From assembly GCF_004027225.2 (NCBI RefSeq), contig NC_044277.2, positions 28,906,995 through 28,970,994 of the forward strand: a stretch of DNA of 64,000 bases, written 5' to 3'. Positions 14,800 through 26,515 of this stretch are shown one piece after another (the stretch's first letter is position 1; every line of letters begins with the position of its first letter). Under the pieces are notes generated by a model. It did no database searches. It worked only from the letters and a program-made list of their open reading frames with translations, and was not told the origin of the DNA. Source of the DNA: Strigops habroptila. Its lineage: Eukaryota; Chordata; Aves; Psittaciformes; Psittacidae. Made by a program: the position numbers and the translations under genes.

Positions 14800-15990
14800 G
14801 GCTCCAAGAAGCATTGCCTCACTAGAGGGAGAGGGCAGCCTCAGCCTCCCCAGCGCACAGGACACAGGAGGCAGAGTCGGTATCTGAGAGTCCTGGAGCA
14901 GGGGGGCTTTTGGACTGAGCACATGGGGCTTGACCCAGCGTAGCTGCCCAGAGCTGATACCATGGGTGCCACCGGCCTCCAGCCACCTCCAGCAGACCTC
15001 CCACCACATGTCTGCCAATCCATGGCAATGCCTGTGGTGAGGCAGGGCACTTGGGCAGTGCCAGGCCCATGCCGTGCTCCATGCACACCCTCTGCCAGCC
15101 ACAGCCCACGGATGCCCTGGACACTCACTAGCACGACACTGAGCTGGGCCCAGGGTGTGAGCGCCTTCAAGGACAGGCACTGTGGCCCGTAATCTTTTTG
15201 GAAAACAGCTAAAATAAAGAGAGTATTTGCTGGGGCTGCTGGAGCAAGAGGGAAGTTCCTAATGCCCCAGTGGCTATCACTTGAACTTGTGCAATAGCAG
15301 CTCTTGCTCCTGGTCCTGGAGGCTGTCCGGGGAGGGGCTCCAGGCCATCCTGTTGCTGTGTGTTTCCAGGTCGGCCTGCCATCAAGAGAAAACAGGAGCT
15401 TGAAAATGCCTAAGAAGGGTTTTTGGAAGGTCTGTCTCCATGCAGTCCCTCTGCGCTGGCACGGGCCCAGGCCCAGCTGCTTTCCCACGGGCTCCTCGAG
15501 GGCTAAGGTCCAGCAGCCCTGTCCAGCATCCAGCAGCTGCACACAGCCCTCCCGACTGCTGCTTCAGGTGCAGCCATCTCCATCTGCAGGGCTGGCAATT
15601 CCTCATGTGTCCACACACAGCCACATTCCCAAGTGTTAGGTTGCTACCAGGAATAGCTAGTTCCCAATTCAGCACTTGTGTAGGCTTTGTGCCTTTCCCC
15701 ACCCAGCCAAGTGATACCTGCATGGCATTGCAGTGAGGTGGAAACAGTGTCTTCTGTTTAGTAGGTTCCCCCAGCAGGTTTCCACAGAAAGCCACATGTT
15801 TTCTGTCATGCATGGACTTAAGCGCCAATACATGTCCCACAGCACAAACTGCTTCACAGCAGTGTCTCGAGAGCTTGGCCCACATAGGGTCTCCATGGCA
15901 TCTCCTGCATGTGGCACACGGGCAGGAAAGAACCTGCCCTTCTCTTGCTTCCTTACCTGCCATGGCTATGCGCACATAACTAGGCACTGA
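14800..15990. other. GC-rich island of unknown nature in the desert
   Basis: This stretch is clearly GC-richer than the flanking AT-rich DNA. Overlapping frames on both strands (233 codons minus at 15542-14841, 201 codons minus at 15987-15382, 111 codons plus at 15304-15639) are stop-poor because of composition. None resembles a protein I know, and all are rich in Cys, Trp, Pro and Ser in the way random GC-rich frames are. It could be an old retroelement, a non-coding RNA exon or a decayed gene. Confidence 0.4.
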
Positions 15991-18900
15991 TCACTTCAGT
16001 TACTGATATTTAGATTGAATTTAATTTGAACAGCAGGAGAACAAGGTTGAAAAATCTGAGTAAAAGAAAAACTGTTTAGCCACTTGTATGGCCAGGAGAG
16101 AAAGGAAGTAAACTCAAATAGCCTTTTACAAGGACAATTCTCAGTTTGAATGAGTTCAACAAAAGTGTGTCTCCAGAGAGACAAAATGTTCCTTTCTAGA
16201 CAGTAGATGCTTTTTTTAAGAAAGTAAAGACTGAGGTTCTGGTATTACCATAAATTCTGATTAAAAAAAAAAAAAAAAAAGACTGGATAAGCCTGCGTGG
16301 CTTTGCTTTGGTTGAGATCACAGGGAATACTTTGTAAACTTGTTTTTAGAAGGCAAGTGTAAATTTAACGCTCTTTATATTGCTTGGAGACAGAGATCTG
16401 ATTGAAATTGCAGTCTCGTTGAAGTTCTAGCTGCCTATGCTGCAAAACGCAATGTTAATGAAAAAATCTGAGGGATTAATTTCTAAGGTTTAAAAGAACT
16501 TTTTGTGAAGAAAGTAAACCTTATTTCCATGCCATCAAATTCCTCGTTTTCTAACTTTCACAGGCCAAGTAAAGAGGAATAGTTGCTTGAATTCAAGATA
16601 CCAAATACGCAGAGGAAGGAGTGTTATGGGAAAACAGAGTGAGTATTACAATTTTTTTCAAATATGAAATGAGACCAGAAACACCTGTTCCTGGGTGTAG
16701 ACATCTTGAAAAGTAAAAAAAAGTAACAAAGAACATTTACTGGATAAGCTGAGTCAAAGGACTAGAAATTGCCTCTAGTCTTACAGCCTCGGTTTAGTGG
16801 TACAAATCAATCACAGGCCAGTTGTGGGGAAAGGTTATTGGTATAAGACAGCAGCTCTTCCGTTGTCCCTAAGATGACATATTTAGTTCTGCTCCTGTTT
16901 TATATCAGGAATGAGATGACAAAAAACCACCACTACATTTGGTACTGATTCAGAAAATCAGCAATAACCTGGAGGCTTCAGGTATGGGGAGCAAATTTTA
17001 GAGGTTGCCTGTGCAGCTCACAGTCAAATGGCAGTGGCTGGAAGTGGCTGGGAATACAGACAGTTTTACTGCTCTCTGTAGACAGAGGATCCACTGCTGC
17101 CAGTGTATCATTTTTCATGGCACCTTTAAGATAGAATTTCTCTTTGATATGGAAGACAATGTGTTAAGGAATAAGCCACTTTCAGACTGGAAGGAATCTC
17201 TCCTGCTCAACTTTTGTGGAATTTGTGAAGGAAGATGAAAGTTATTAGGAACAAGAGAAGCATTCAGTGAGGCAAAAATCGGACTTTGAAGAAACCAACA
17301 TAAAGTTTTACACGTGACACACCTACATTATGAATGACATTTTTCCTTCACAGAGGAACATACAATTCAGTAATTCAGCCCCCTCCACCATGGCATATTA
17401 GAAGCCAGCAGTGCTTGTCCATTCATTCAAAAGTGCACATTCTCAGAAACTGGGAACCATGCAGTTCCTAGTGGGCTGCCTGGATGATAATAGCAAGCTG
17501 TTTCCTTCTGAGCCCACTTAATGGTGATTAATATAGCTTTGGGCATGGTGATAAGCATAAACTTATAGTGTTGTCCAACGGAAAAAAAGAGCTTTTACCA
17601 GTATTTACCAGAAAGAAGTGCAGGTTACCTGGGAACACCTGCCTCTAGTACAGACCCTGACTACAAAATGCTGTCGAGTTTTATTAGGCCTAGAGAAGCA
17701 TTGGGCAGACTATACTTGATAAGCTCTCATGACATACCACTTCCACCACAACTACAAAACCTCTATCTCTCTCAGTTAACTGTTCTCTGGAGGAAAGAGT
17801 GAGAAGCTGTTGCATTTGGATTTGGCCCTTGCCAAGCCAATGCAAATTAAGACATTTCTTCTACATATTCTGCTGCCCAGAATAACACCAAATCAAATCT
17901 GGATGTATGCAAACAGAGTCACCAGCTTGGACTTTTTAAGACCCATCTAGAACAAAGCTATGACTGACTTGACATTGTACTGGAGGTAGTCCTGTTTCAA
18001 GCAGGAGATTGGACAAAATTACCTCCAGAAGTGCATCCAATGTTTGTATGAATCTACGAAGTGTGTATAAACGCCTTGGACATTTAGCATATGCTCGTTT
18101 CTCACCTGAGTTGCAATTGTTTTGCAACTGATCTAAGAACACTGTATTTAATGAAGTTGGTGCTATACCATCAGTGTGTCCTGGACTTCTGATGACACAT
18201 ACTGTTGCACATCATACTTCTATAGCTTGCCTATCCATTCCATGGGTTGCAGAGGTCTTTTGATTTCAAAATAAGAAAATGGAACATCAACAAGTCAATA
18301 TGGTCCCTCCCATACAAGAGGAAAGCAATTAATTAACTTCAGTCACTGACCTGACCTGAAAACAGAGGGATGTGGTGTCACAGGAGCTGCTGATAGTGGT
18401 TAAAGGCTGGAGGAGGAATTTCCAGTATCTTGCAAATAGCACAAAGCCTTCAAATGAGATTGAAATAATTACTAAATACAAGTTAACTAGCCTCCTTCAT
18501 TCCATTGGATGAAAATATTTTTAAGTCTGTAAGAACTAAAATACATCCGTTTTGATTATTTTCATACATGATGGATCATTTCGTCTGAGGTATTAACACT
18601 GGCAGCAGCCTGCTCAAGACTGAAAGGGAAAAACAGTGAAGTCAAGATCCTTTTTGTGTTGGGCACTTTCAGAACAGCTTGGGGACTCAAAGGACCTCAT
18701 GTCCTGAGGGTGTTGTGTCAGCAGCACCTGTGAGGTAGTGCTGAGCGATGGAAACTTCCAGGGAAGTTGAACGGAAAAGCTATAAAGATAAAACTTCCTT
18801 GTTTTTCAGGATCTGAATCTGAGGACACAAAAGCATACCATATCTGTGTCTGTGTATGCCTCATTAATATTCTAGTGAGTGTGGGGGCAAAGAGTATAAT

Positions 18901-20682
18901 TTAAGGTGGGGCTGATGAAGGTGTGGGAATTTTTGCATAATTTTAATCCAGATTAGTGGGAGGAAGTGGTTAGCATAGTTTCAAAATGCATTAGTGAATT
19001 GCTCCCCATCTCATTGCCTCTTCTCTCAACTACTTCTATGACCCCACTATTTTTGTGTGTTAAGTATTCCAATAAATGCCTGTGAGGTAGAGAAGCATTG
19101 TCATTATATCTGTCAGATGAGAAAGAAAAGCACAGAGGCTACAGTCAGATATTAAAAGACACATAAGCACATGGCTTTGAAGATCTATGTATAAGTAATT
19201 GCATTTGCTCAAAGCAATATGGAAGATTAGTGTCAGTGTCTCGTAGTCTTGCTCATTAACCACTCTAATAGCATTCTTCTCTGTTATTTATTGCTCAACA
19301 AATGGACATAATTTGGTCACCTTCAATAGTTAAAAGCGCTTTCTCATTTATCTGTTAAGATATTAACGATAATTTAGTCCTGTCAAAGTCGTGTGCCATA
19401 GTCCTCTGATCAGTTCTGAGATTACTATTATAGTAAAGATGTTCCAGCATGGATGTTTCCCATATTTGTAGACTGAAAGGAGTCAAGCCTCCTCACGTCA
19501 AGATTTATGAAAATATCATCTCAATTTTCAACCAGATACAAAGCTATCTGACATGTGACTGATTTCTAGGTAGGAGAGGGAGAATAATAAAAATGTGCTG
19601 AAAAATCTAGCATGATCATGATTTTTTTATATTATCCAGTAAATAGATAGGAAAAATATGTGAATAGAAATGTGTAGTTTAATACTCTGTACTTGTTGAT
19701 GTAATCAGTTGAAAACATCAGCATCATTGGGTATGGCATGTAATACTGCTCTTGTGTACTGAGTTATTCTATTTATAGTAATTCTTCATTTTGTGCAACC
19801 TACTTGCAGTAAGAAATACGCTGGCAATGCATTGAGAAATCAATATCTGACACCAACTTGGCTTTTTTTCAGCGCATGATTCTGCTCTAAGAGCCAATGG
19901 GAAACCTGTGCACAAGCTTTACACTGTATCATTCCCCAAGGGAAAAGCCAAGAGTGCTGCTCTCTGTAGAATTTAGGGCACATACTAAATATTTCTCAAA
20001 CTGCACATCATTTAAGTGACCTATCATTTAAATTCTCTTTATACCAGTTTTCATCCCCTATTTCCAGCAGGCTCAAGGATTTGCCTGTCTGACATTTCCC
20101 TGATTGGCCTGTTACTAAAACATCTTCTAGTTTCCCACCTACAATATAATTTGATTTTCATTCTTCTTTGCAGATATGGATTTATTTTTTCAAATCAAGT
20201 CTTTAAAACCCCTCCAATTTAACAACTGTTCTCAGAGGAAGTATTATATTTTCAACCTAATAAATTGTAGTTCTTTTAGTTAATATATCAATTCATCAAT
20301 CAAATATTCTTTGTGAGCCTCCTTTATCTAAGTTTCCATATACCTATGCGCATAATTTTTTTTCTGTGAAATTTTCTTTCACTCTCACTCATATTCCAAA
20401 ATAGATTTTAGCTCTTGTATTTTCCACACACACCAAAGCAAAAGCCACCACAACTGTGCTGTGGCAAGTTCTTATAAGAACAGACGTGCTTCTGAAAACT
20501 CAGTTACTGGAGGTGCCAGCTGAACCTAAATTTGACTCTGATGCATTATTAGCATCTGATAAAATCCTCTGTGTTAACCTTGTCTAACCCAGCATTAATG
20601 TCTACCTCAACATTATCTTCACAGACTACCTCTGATGTATGGGTATAATATCCCATGTGTGATATTTCAGCATGAACGACAA

Positions 20683-20950
20683 CACAGAATCATTTAGGCC
20701 TGAAGAGACTTTAGGAGGTCATCATCCAATGCCCTGCTCAAAGCAGAGGCAGCTCTGTGTTCAGACCAGGTGGTTCGGGGTTTTGCCCTGTCTTGCTATC
20801 AAAATCTCCAGGCTCAGAGATCCCTCAGTTCTCTGGGCAATTTCTTACACTACATCGCTGGTAGGGACATGGACTGTTTCGTCTGACTCCTATGTTTGTG
20901 TGGAACTGGCCAAGAAACAGCACCTCTTCATTCTTCACTTCCTCTCTCTC
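20683..20950 (-). mobile_element. Diverged CR1 LINE fragment
   Basis: ACAGAATCATTTAGGCC, then GACTTTAGGAGGTCATC and TGCCCTGCTCAAAGCAG, match the 3' UTR region of older avian CR1 families. The terminal octamer repeat is degraded, and the match fades after about 20800, so the right edge is uncertain. Confidence 0.75.
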
Positions 20951-21379
20951 TGAGTGAAGACAAGAGTGATGACTGATCTGAGCGTCTTGCTAAGTGGCTT
21001 GATTTTCATATATGAAAAGTGCCAGGCGAATGGAAAGGGAGCTGGTCCAGCATGAAGCCGTAGAAGAATGAATTACTGGGCAGAAAACATAATCCTTTTA
21101 AGTGGCACACCCCAGTGGTAACAAAAAGTAACTTTTTTTTTTTTTTTTTTTTTTAATCGCTTGTTATTGTTTCTGGTTGGTAAATAAAGGAAACATCCCT
21201 AAAAATGTCAAGTCCCATAAAGAGAAAGGGAGAGGAGGAGGGAAGGAGGAAAGGAGAGATTTCTACCTGGGAAACGCCTGTTCTGCACAGACAGCTGGCC
21301 TACAAAAAGCTTTCCTTGTTACAAAGTGATTCTGAAAATGTATATAAAAACAGAAGAAAGCTGGCACCTCCTTAATCTT

Positions 21380-21860
21380 ATCTTTGTAATTGCACCTATT
21401 ATGGTTCAGGACACACCTTCATTTAAATTCAAGTAAAGTCTAAAATCTTTCTGAATCAATCTGGTATTTTTATTTAAGTGTTGTAAGAAAATGATTCAGA
21501 ACTGCAATTACCTCTGGCCATAATTGATTGTATTTGTTTACATGGAGATTGTTAAAGAAACATTATGTGGAATTGAACTCTACCTTTAAGCACAGTCTAC
21601 ATTATTGAAGCAATACACCAAATATAATGGCATAAATGTGCAGCAGGTGGCTATTTAATAACAGTTAGTAACATTCAGCATTCATTCTAAATAGTGCATT
21701 TAGGACCAAATTTGCTGTCTTGCATGAATGATTAATTTGATAGTGCACTGTATGGCATAACTAATAAGCATTATGCAGTTTTATTAAGCGATAATTCATG
21801 GCTACATATTGATGGCCATCTTTGAAATGCTATTTTAGAAAAGGAGTGAATGGTCTTTGC
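21380..21860. promoter_or_regulatory. Candidate conserved non-coding element
   Basis: This AT-rich block has no repeats and is dense in homeodomain-type ATTA/TAAT cores (for example CATAATTGATTG, AATGATTAATTTG, CTATTTAATAAC). It also has a forkhead-like TGTTTAC (about 21535-21541) and an E-box CAGGTG (about 21645). That texture is typical of vertebrate developmental enhancers. The call is judged from texture only; no alignment was possible. Confidence 0.35.
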
Positions 21861-24800
21861 TTCTTTCAGGGTGATGTATTCTGTTCCAGGATCAGTGCAG
21901 TATACTCTTCAGTGCCTAAATTCACCATCTGGTATAGCCCAAAGCCATTATGCTCTCGTCTTGCCAGCTTAAAATGATGATATAATCAGCCATTTCAGAT
22001 TTATAACACTGTCTGTTTGAATGTCACACAGTAATGACATATTTGATCAAGCCCCTAACTGCATGTAATATTTTAGATGTCTGTGTATAAAACTGTGCTA
22101 ATTTTGAGGAAAACATTTTTAAAAGATGGAAAAAAAGGAAAGATATATTTCTGAGTATGCTCAGAACAGACCCATGAAAGCATTAAAACATTTCATCAAG
22201 CCTGTCTCCCACACATCTCTCTTCATGCTCTCAAACCAATTAAAATGCTGAAAGAATTGAAGTTAGTGATGTGGCAGACACCAGGACACAGAGCCATTGG
22301 CACGCAGTTCACAAGAGAATTTTTGAAATGGATGGGAAGGGTCTTACAGGAACTGGGGAGAGAGGAAACATAGGGAAGCCAGGTCTTTCTGCCTTCAGAC
22401 ACCTACTGCAAGATATTGGGTGATATTGCAGTTTATAACACCAGCAGCAGGACAGACTCTAGACTAATATTCATACATACTCCTTTTGCCATGCAGTTCC
22501 CATCACCTGTGGTCATGTCCTTCCACTCTTTCACCTTGCTCCAGCTGAAGACCTAGCTGATGTAACCAGGTGCCACTAGGAAGCTGTAAAGGCCTGTAGC
22601 TTTCATGAGACTCAGCCGAATTGAGGTACCAAATGGGAAAATTTGGGTTTCCCTCCTTTTCGATAAAAAGTATTCTCTTGTGCTGCTTGTTCAGTGCACA
22701 GTATGATGATGCACTGAGCCATGTCTCAAAGAGCAGCAAAAGGACAGGTAGTGTACGTGTAGGTCCTGCATGGTGGTGAAGTGCTGGAAGGTTGGGGGTT
22801 TTTTGGAAGAAAAGTACACTTGGAGATGGAAATGCCTGACTACTATTCAAAAAGAAATAAAATAAAATTAAATTAAATGTGGGTTTACAGGGTTAAGGAA
22901 AAAAATCTTAAAAAATACATTTTGCGACATTTGAAAAACTGAAATATCTTCTTCAGAAAAGATTGGCATCTCAGGGTCCTACAGAGTCAACTAGTGGTCC
23001 CACTGGGAAGCTGAGAATGTATCCTCCCAGCTAGTGTAAAACTCCTGCTGTTAGGCAAGAATGATTGATTAGTTTGTAAACAGACATATTGGAACAAGAG
23101 TGGGAAGAAGAGGAAGATGTGTCTCATTAATGGCACTGATTACTCAGTTTTAGTTTGAAAATCATCTAAATTTAAGCTGAGGATTGTTCTGTTTTTCAAC
23201 CATAAGCTCTCTTTAGGGCGGAGCTCTTTCTGCATTCTACTTCTACACACCCTTTTTCACCAGTGTATTTCCTTGTATTAGATACAGTCTGTTGATCTTT
23301 CGGATCACATCCAATTTATTAGTTTTCTATGGTTGGCTGAATTAAAGCCCTTTGACGACAGACATAACTCTCTTCTATGCTAAATTGTTTGCCATGAAAC
23401 ACTATGGACCTGCTCTGTAAGCACCATCTTGATGAATCCGATTTTTTATTACATCCAGCAGCTCTCATATTTACAGTAAGTCTACGCCCCAACTCTTGGC
23501 CCCCGAGATAAGAATAAGGAAAATATCAAGATCTCTGGGATAATATTTTAGAGGATTTTATAGTTTAGATGTGAGTACTTCTGACACCTAGTGGTTCTGG
23601 CAGAAAAATGCAAATATTTTAAAGGAAGAGGAAGTAGGGGGTGGGTTGGGGAAACGAAGGAGGGAGTCAATATCACTTACTGGAAGATAGTTTCTACAGT
23701 AACCTGAGAAAACACACAGCTGAGCAAATTCTTTCCCTGCAGATGTGGCACACCTGTCTGAGGCAACCACCCTTTGTAACCCATCACGAAAGCAATGGGA
23801 AAGTTCAGCTATATGAAACACTTCTTACGTGGGGTGATCATAGATGTCTGGGTAAGGTGGTCAGGCAATTATCCAAATCCTCTTTGTGAAACAGGAGGTG
23901 AGCACAGAATCTGTGGGTGATGGTATCAATCTGGCATCAAAGAACGACTTAAAGGCACACCTGGGATGAAGCAAGACTATAGCTTCAGGCAATTCCACAT
24001 CACGAATTAAAAAAAAGAAGATGTTATAACTAGTTCATTGCTGGCTCTGTACAAAGCTGTCCTTTAAATGCGACACTTCAGCACTGTTCAATCACCCAAG
24101 ACTTTCCCTATATCCAACAGAAAAACATTTCCAAAGCCATGGACTTAGATCTTAAGTGGACTGAACTGCTCTGTGCTGTGAAGAAGCCTGTTTTAATACC
24201 CTAACAAGATCCCTTGAACTGCATGAACTTTGTAAAAGGACAAGATCAAGAACAGACACCTGCCTGATGCATAGCAAGCTGCCTGGGAGTCATGGTCAGA
24301 TGCAGTGACTAGGCAGAATAAACTGTGCTGGCTGACTGGGAGCCTGCACCTAGAAAGGCACAACCTGCTTGCTGTTGCAGGGCATAGCTCTTCAGCAGCT
24401 ACCCAAACTAGTGACCCAAGTGTGTAAAAATCTCAAGAACCTCCTATGTTGGAGGGTCTTAGGAGAAAACCGCTTTTGACGGTAGAGATAGATAACAACT
24501 TCCAATGGCTTTTAGCAGTCTCTAAAAGAAATCAAAACAATGGAATGAAACATAATGCAAAGCTCCCTCAGAAATACATATTCACGATTAATAAATGCCT
24601 GTTTCTGTGCAGTTGTCTGTTAACACAAAATACCCATCTGAAGATCATCAACTGGGATAGCATAAAACAAAAACAATTAGCTTCATAACTACATAATTTT
24701 GCACCGGTAGATAACAGATCTATTAAAACACAGCTTGTAAGCATGCAGTTGCAGCCATGTACATATGCATGGCTTGTGTATACGTAGTGTGAGTCATGAA

Positions 24801-26334
24801 TTGGAGTACGTGGGTGATTCACACAGCTCCTATGAGATTTGTTAGGTGATGGGTGTGCTACATACATCCTGCTGTAACACGGCTTCTAGTGCACCACTGT
24901 ATGTCTCTTGAAGACAACAAAGTATGTTTGCAGTGGACTTGGCAGTTTACTCCTCAAACTGCCACCTGGCATTTTCAGGTCACGTCTGCCCTTCTTCACT
25001 GCCTTGGCAGGAGCCAAGCACCTCAGCTGGGTGCTTCAGGTTAGGTTAGGTGAGATAAGTCTGACCCCACAGGGTGCCACAGTTGTTATAACTCCTGTCA
25101 GATGATATTTCTAGGTTTGTCCAATGAAGGGATAAAGCTCAAACCACAGTAACTGGATGATTTAAGTGTCTAAAAGAAGTACATGAACAAAAGATCCTAT
25201 GTCACTTCCAAAGCTGCTCTCAAACTTTGCAAATGGTCATTTTGCTTGGACTGCTTAGTTGTAGTTGCTTGTCTATGGACCATTGTTAGGTGTCCTTTCG
25301 TAGACAGTTATAAGAGAAATACTTGTGTTTTGTGAGAGTGCTGCTACTATAATGGCAGGAAGAAAGCACCTAGTAACCAAGGCATAAGCTGTATGCCATC
25401 AGGTATAGAAGTAAATTATTCTTATACGGAAAAAGTAACCCATCAGATGGTGAGAGTAAAGCTATTCGGGATTTGCTAAAAAATAATCTGTTTCTTCATC
25501 CCACCCCTAAACAGCATAACTTCAGTTAAAAATGGAAACTTGATTGATTCATTCCACTCAGTACCATAGTCCCATTTTCCCATGTGAACCCTCAGGCTTG
25601 CAGGGAAGCCAAGAAATTATGACCTGTTGGGTCAGCAGAGAAGCAGAGTCACTTTGCAGGGCACAGCACCACCAGTGACCAGGGCAGCCTCAGCATGCTG
25701 CCGTGATAGATCCTAAGTCGAGTAGACCCTGCCTTATATAAAACCAGAGTAAACAGAACCTGGAGAAACAATCAGTTTGATAGTAAGACCTTATCAGTCC
25801 CTGCTCATTGTCAACAATGCAGATAGCAGAACGCCAGAAGGAGCTATCTTGCATGCATACAGCCTGTAAGAAAAGTGAAAGCAAAGCCATGGAGTGAAAA
25901 ACTCTTAAGAAATGGATTTGCCAAGAAAGCAATTGTCCACTTGTGAAGAACAACAAGAAGAAAAAGACCTTAGTCAGGATGTCAGCACCCACATCAACTT
26001 ATGAGATAGAGGGCAGGGACAAACTTTGCAACAAGGGAAGGGTCCTATCATTTTTCTTCAATATTTAAAAAATACTGCTAAGGAAGAATGTGGAATCTCC
26101 ATTAATGAAATGTTTTAATAGTAGCTTGACTGCTCTTTCTCAGGGACAACACACACATCATTGATTTGGCTTTGGGATAGAAGAAGAAGTTAAACAACCT
26201 ACAAAACATCCTTCCTGCTCTACTTTGTATTATTTTTCCGTGGTGATACAATTCCTTGACATATAAATTGAATAGTAGTGAAGAATAGTGCTTACAGTAA
26301 CACCATCATCTCTCCCTTACAATTTCAAATATGT

Positions 26335-26515
26335 ATTGTAAAAATGAAAGGACAAGAAAGAGAAAGGAAGAGATAAAGAGAGGGAAAGAACGAAAAAAGG
26401 AAAAAAAAAGAAAAGGAAAGGAAAAGAGAAAAAGAAAAAGGGAAACAGAAATAGGGAAAAGGGAAAAGGGAAAAGGAAAAAGGGAAAAGGAAAGGGAAGA
26501 AATAAATAAAGGAAA
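26335..26515 (+). repeat. Polypurine (GGGAAAA/GAAA)n tract
   Basis: About 180 bp are almost pure A and G on the plus strand, built from AAAG, GGAAAA and AAAGGGA units, with only scattered pyrimidines. Frames on both strands (Lys/Glu/Arg-rich on plus, Phe/Pro/Ser-rich on minus) are composition artefacts. Confidence 0.9.

Larger units (their letters stand above)
8331..20682. other. Intergenic, no gene recognised
   Basis: This stretch is non-coding apart from the palindrome at 14131 and the GC-rich island at 14.8-16.0 kb. A compositionally distinct segment at about 13515-13750 (GCCACCGGAGGTGCCTTGG and similar) looks repeat-derived but I cannot name it. Confidence 0.65.

Noticed and set aside
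14841-15542. 233-codon minus-strand frame
   Set aside because: It has no known domain, its composition is typical of random GC-rich sequence, and equally open frames exist on the other strand. It is kept only as an island of interest.
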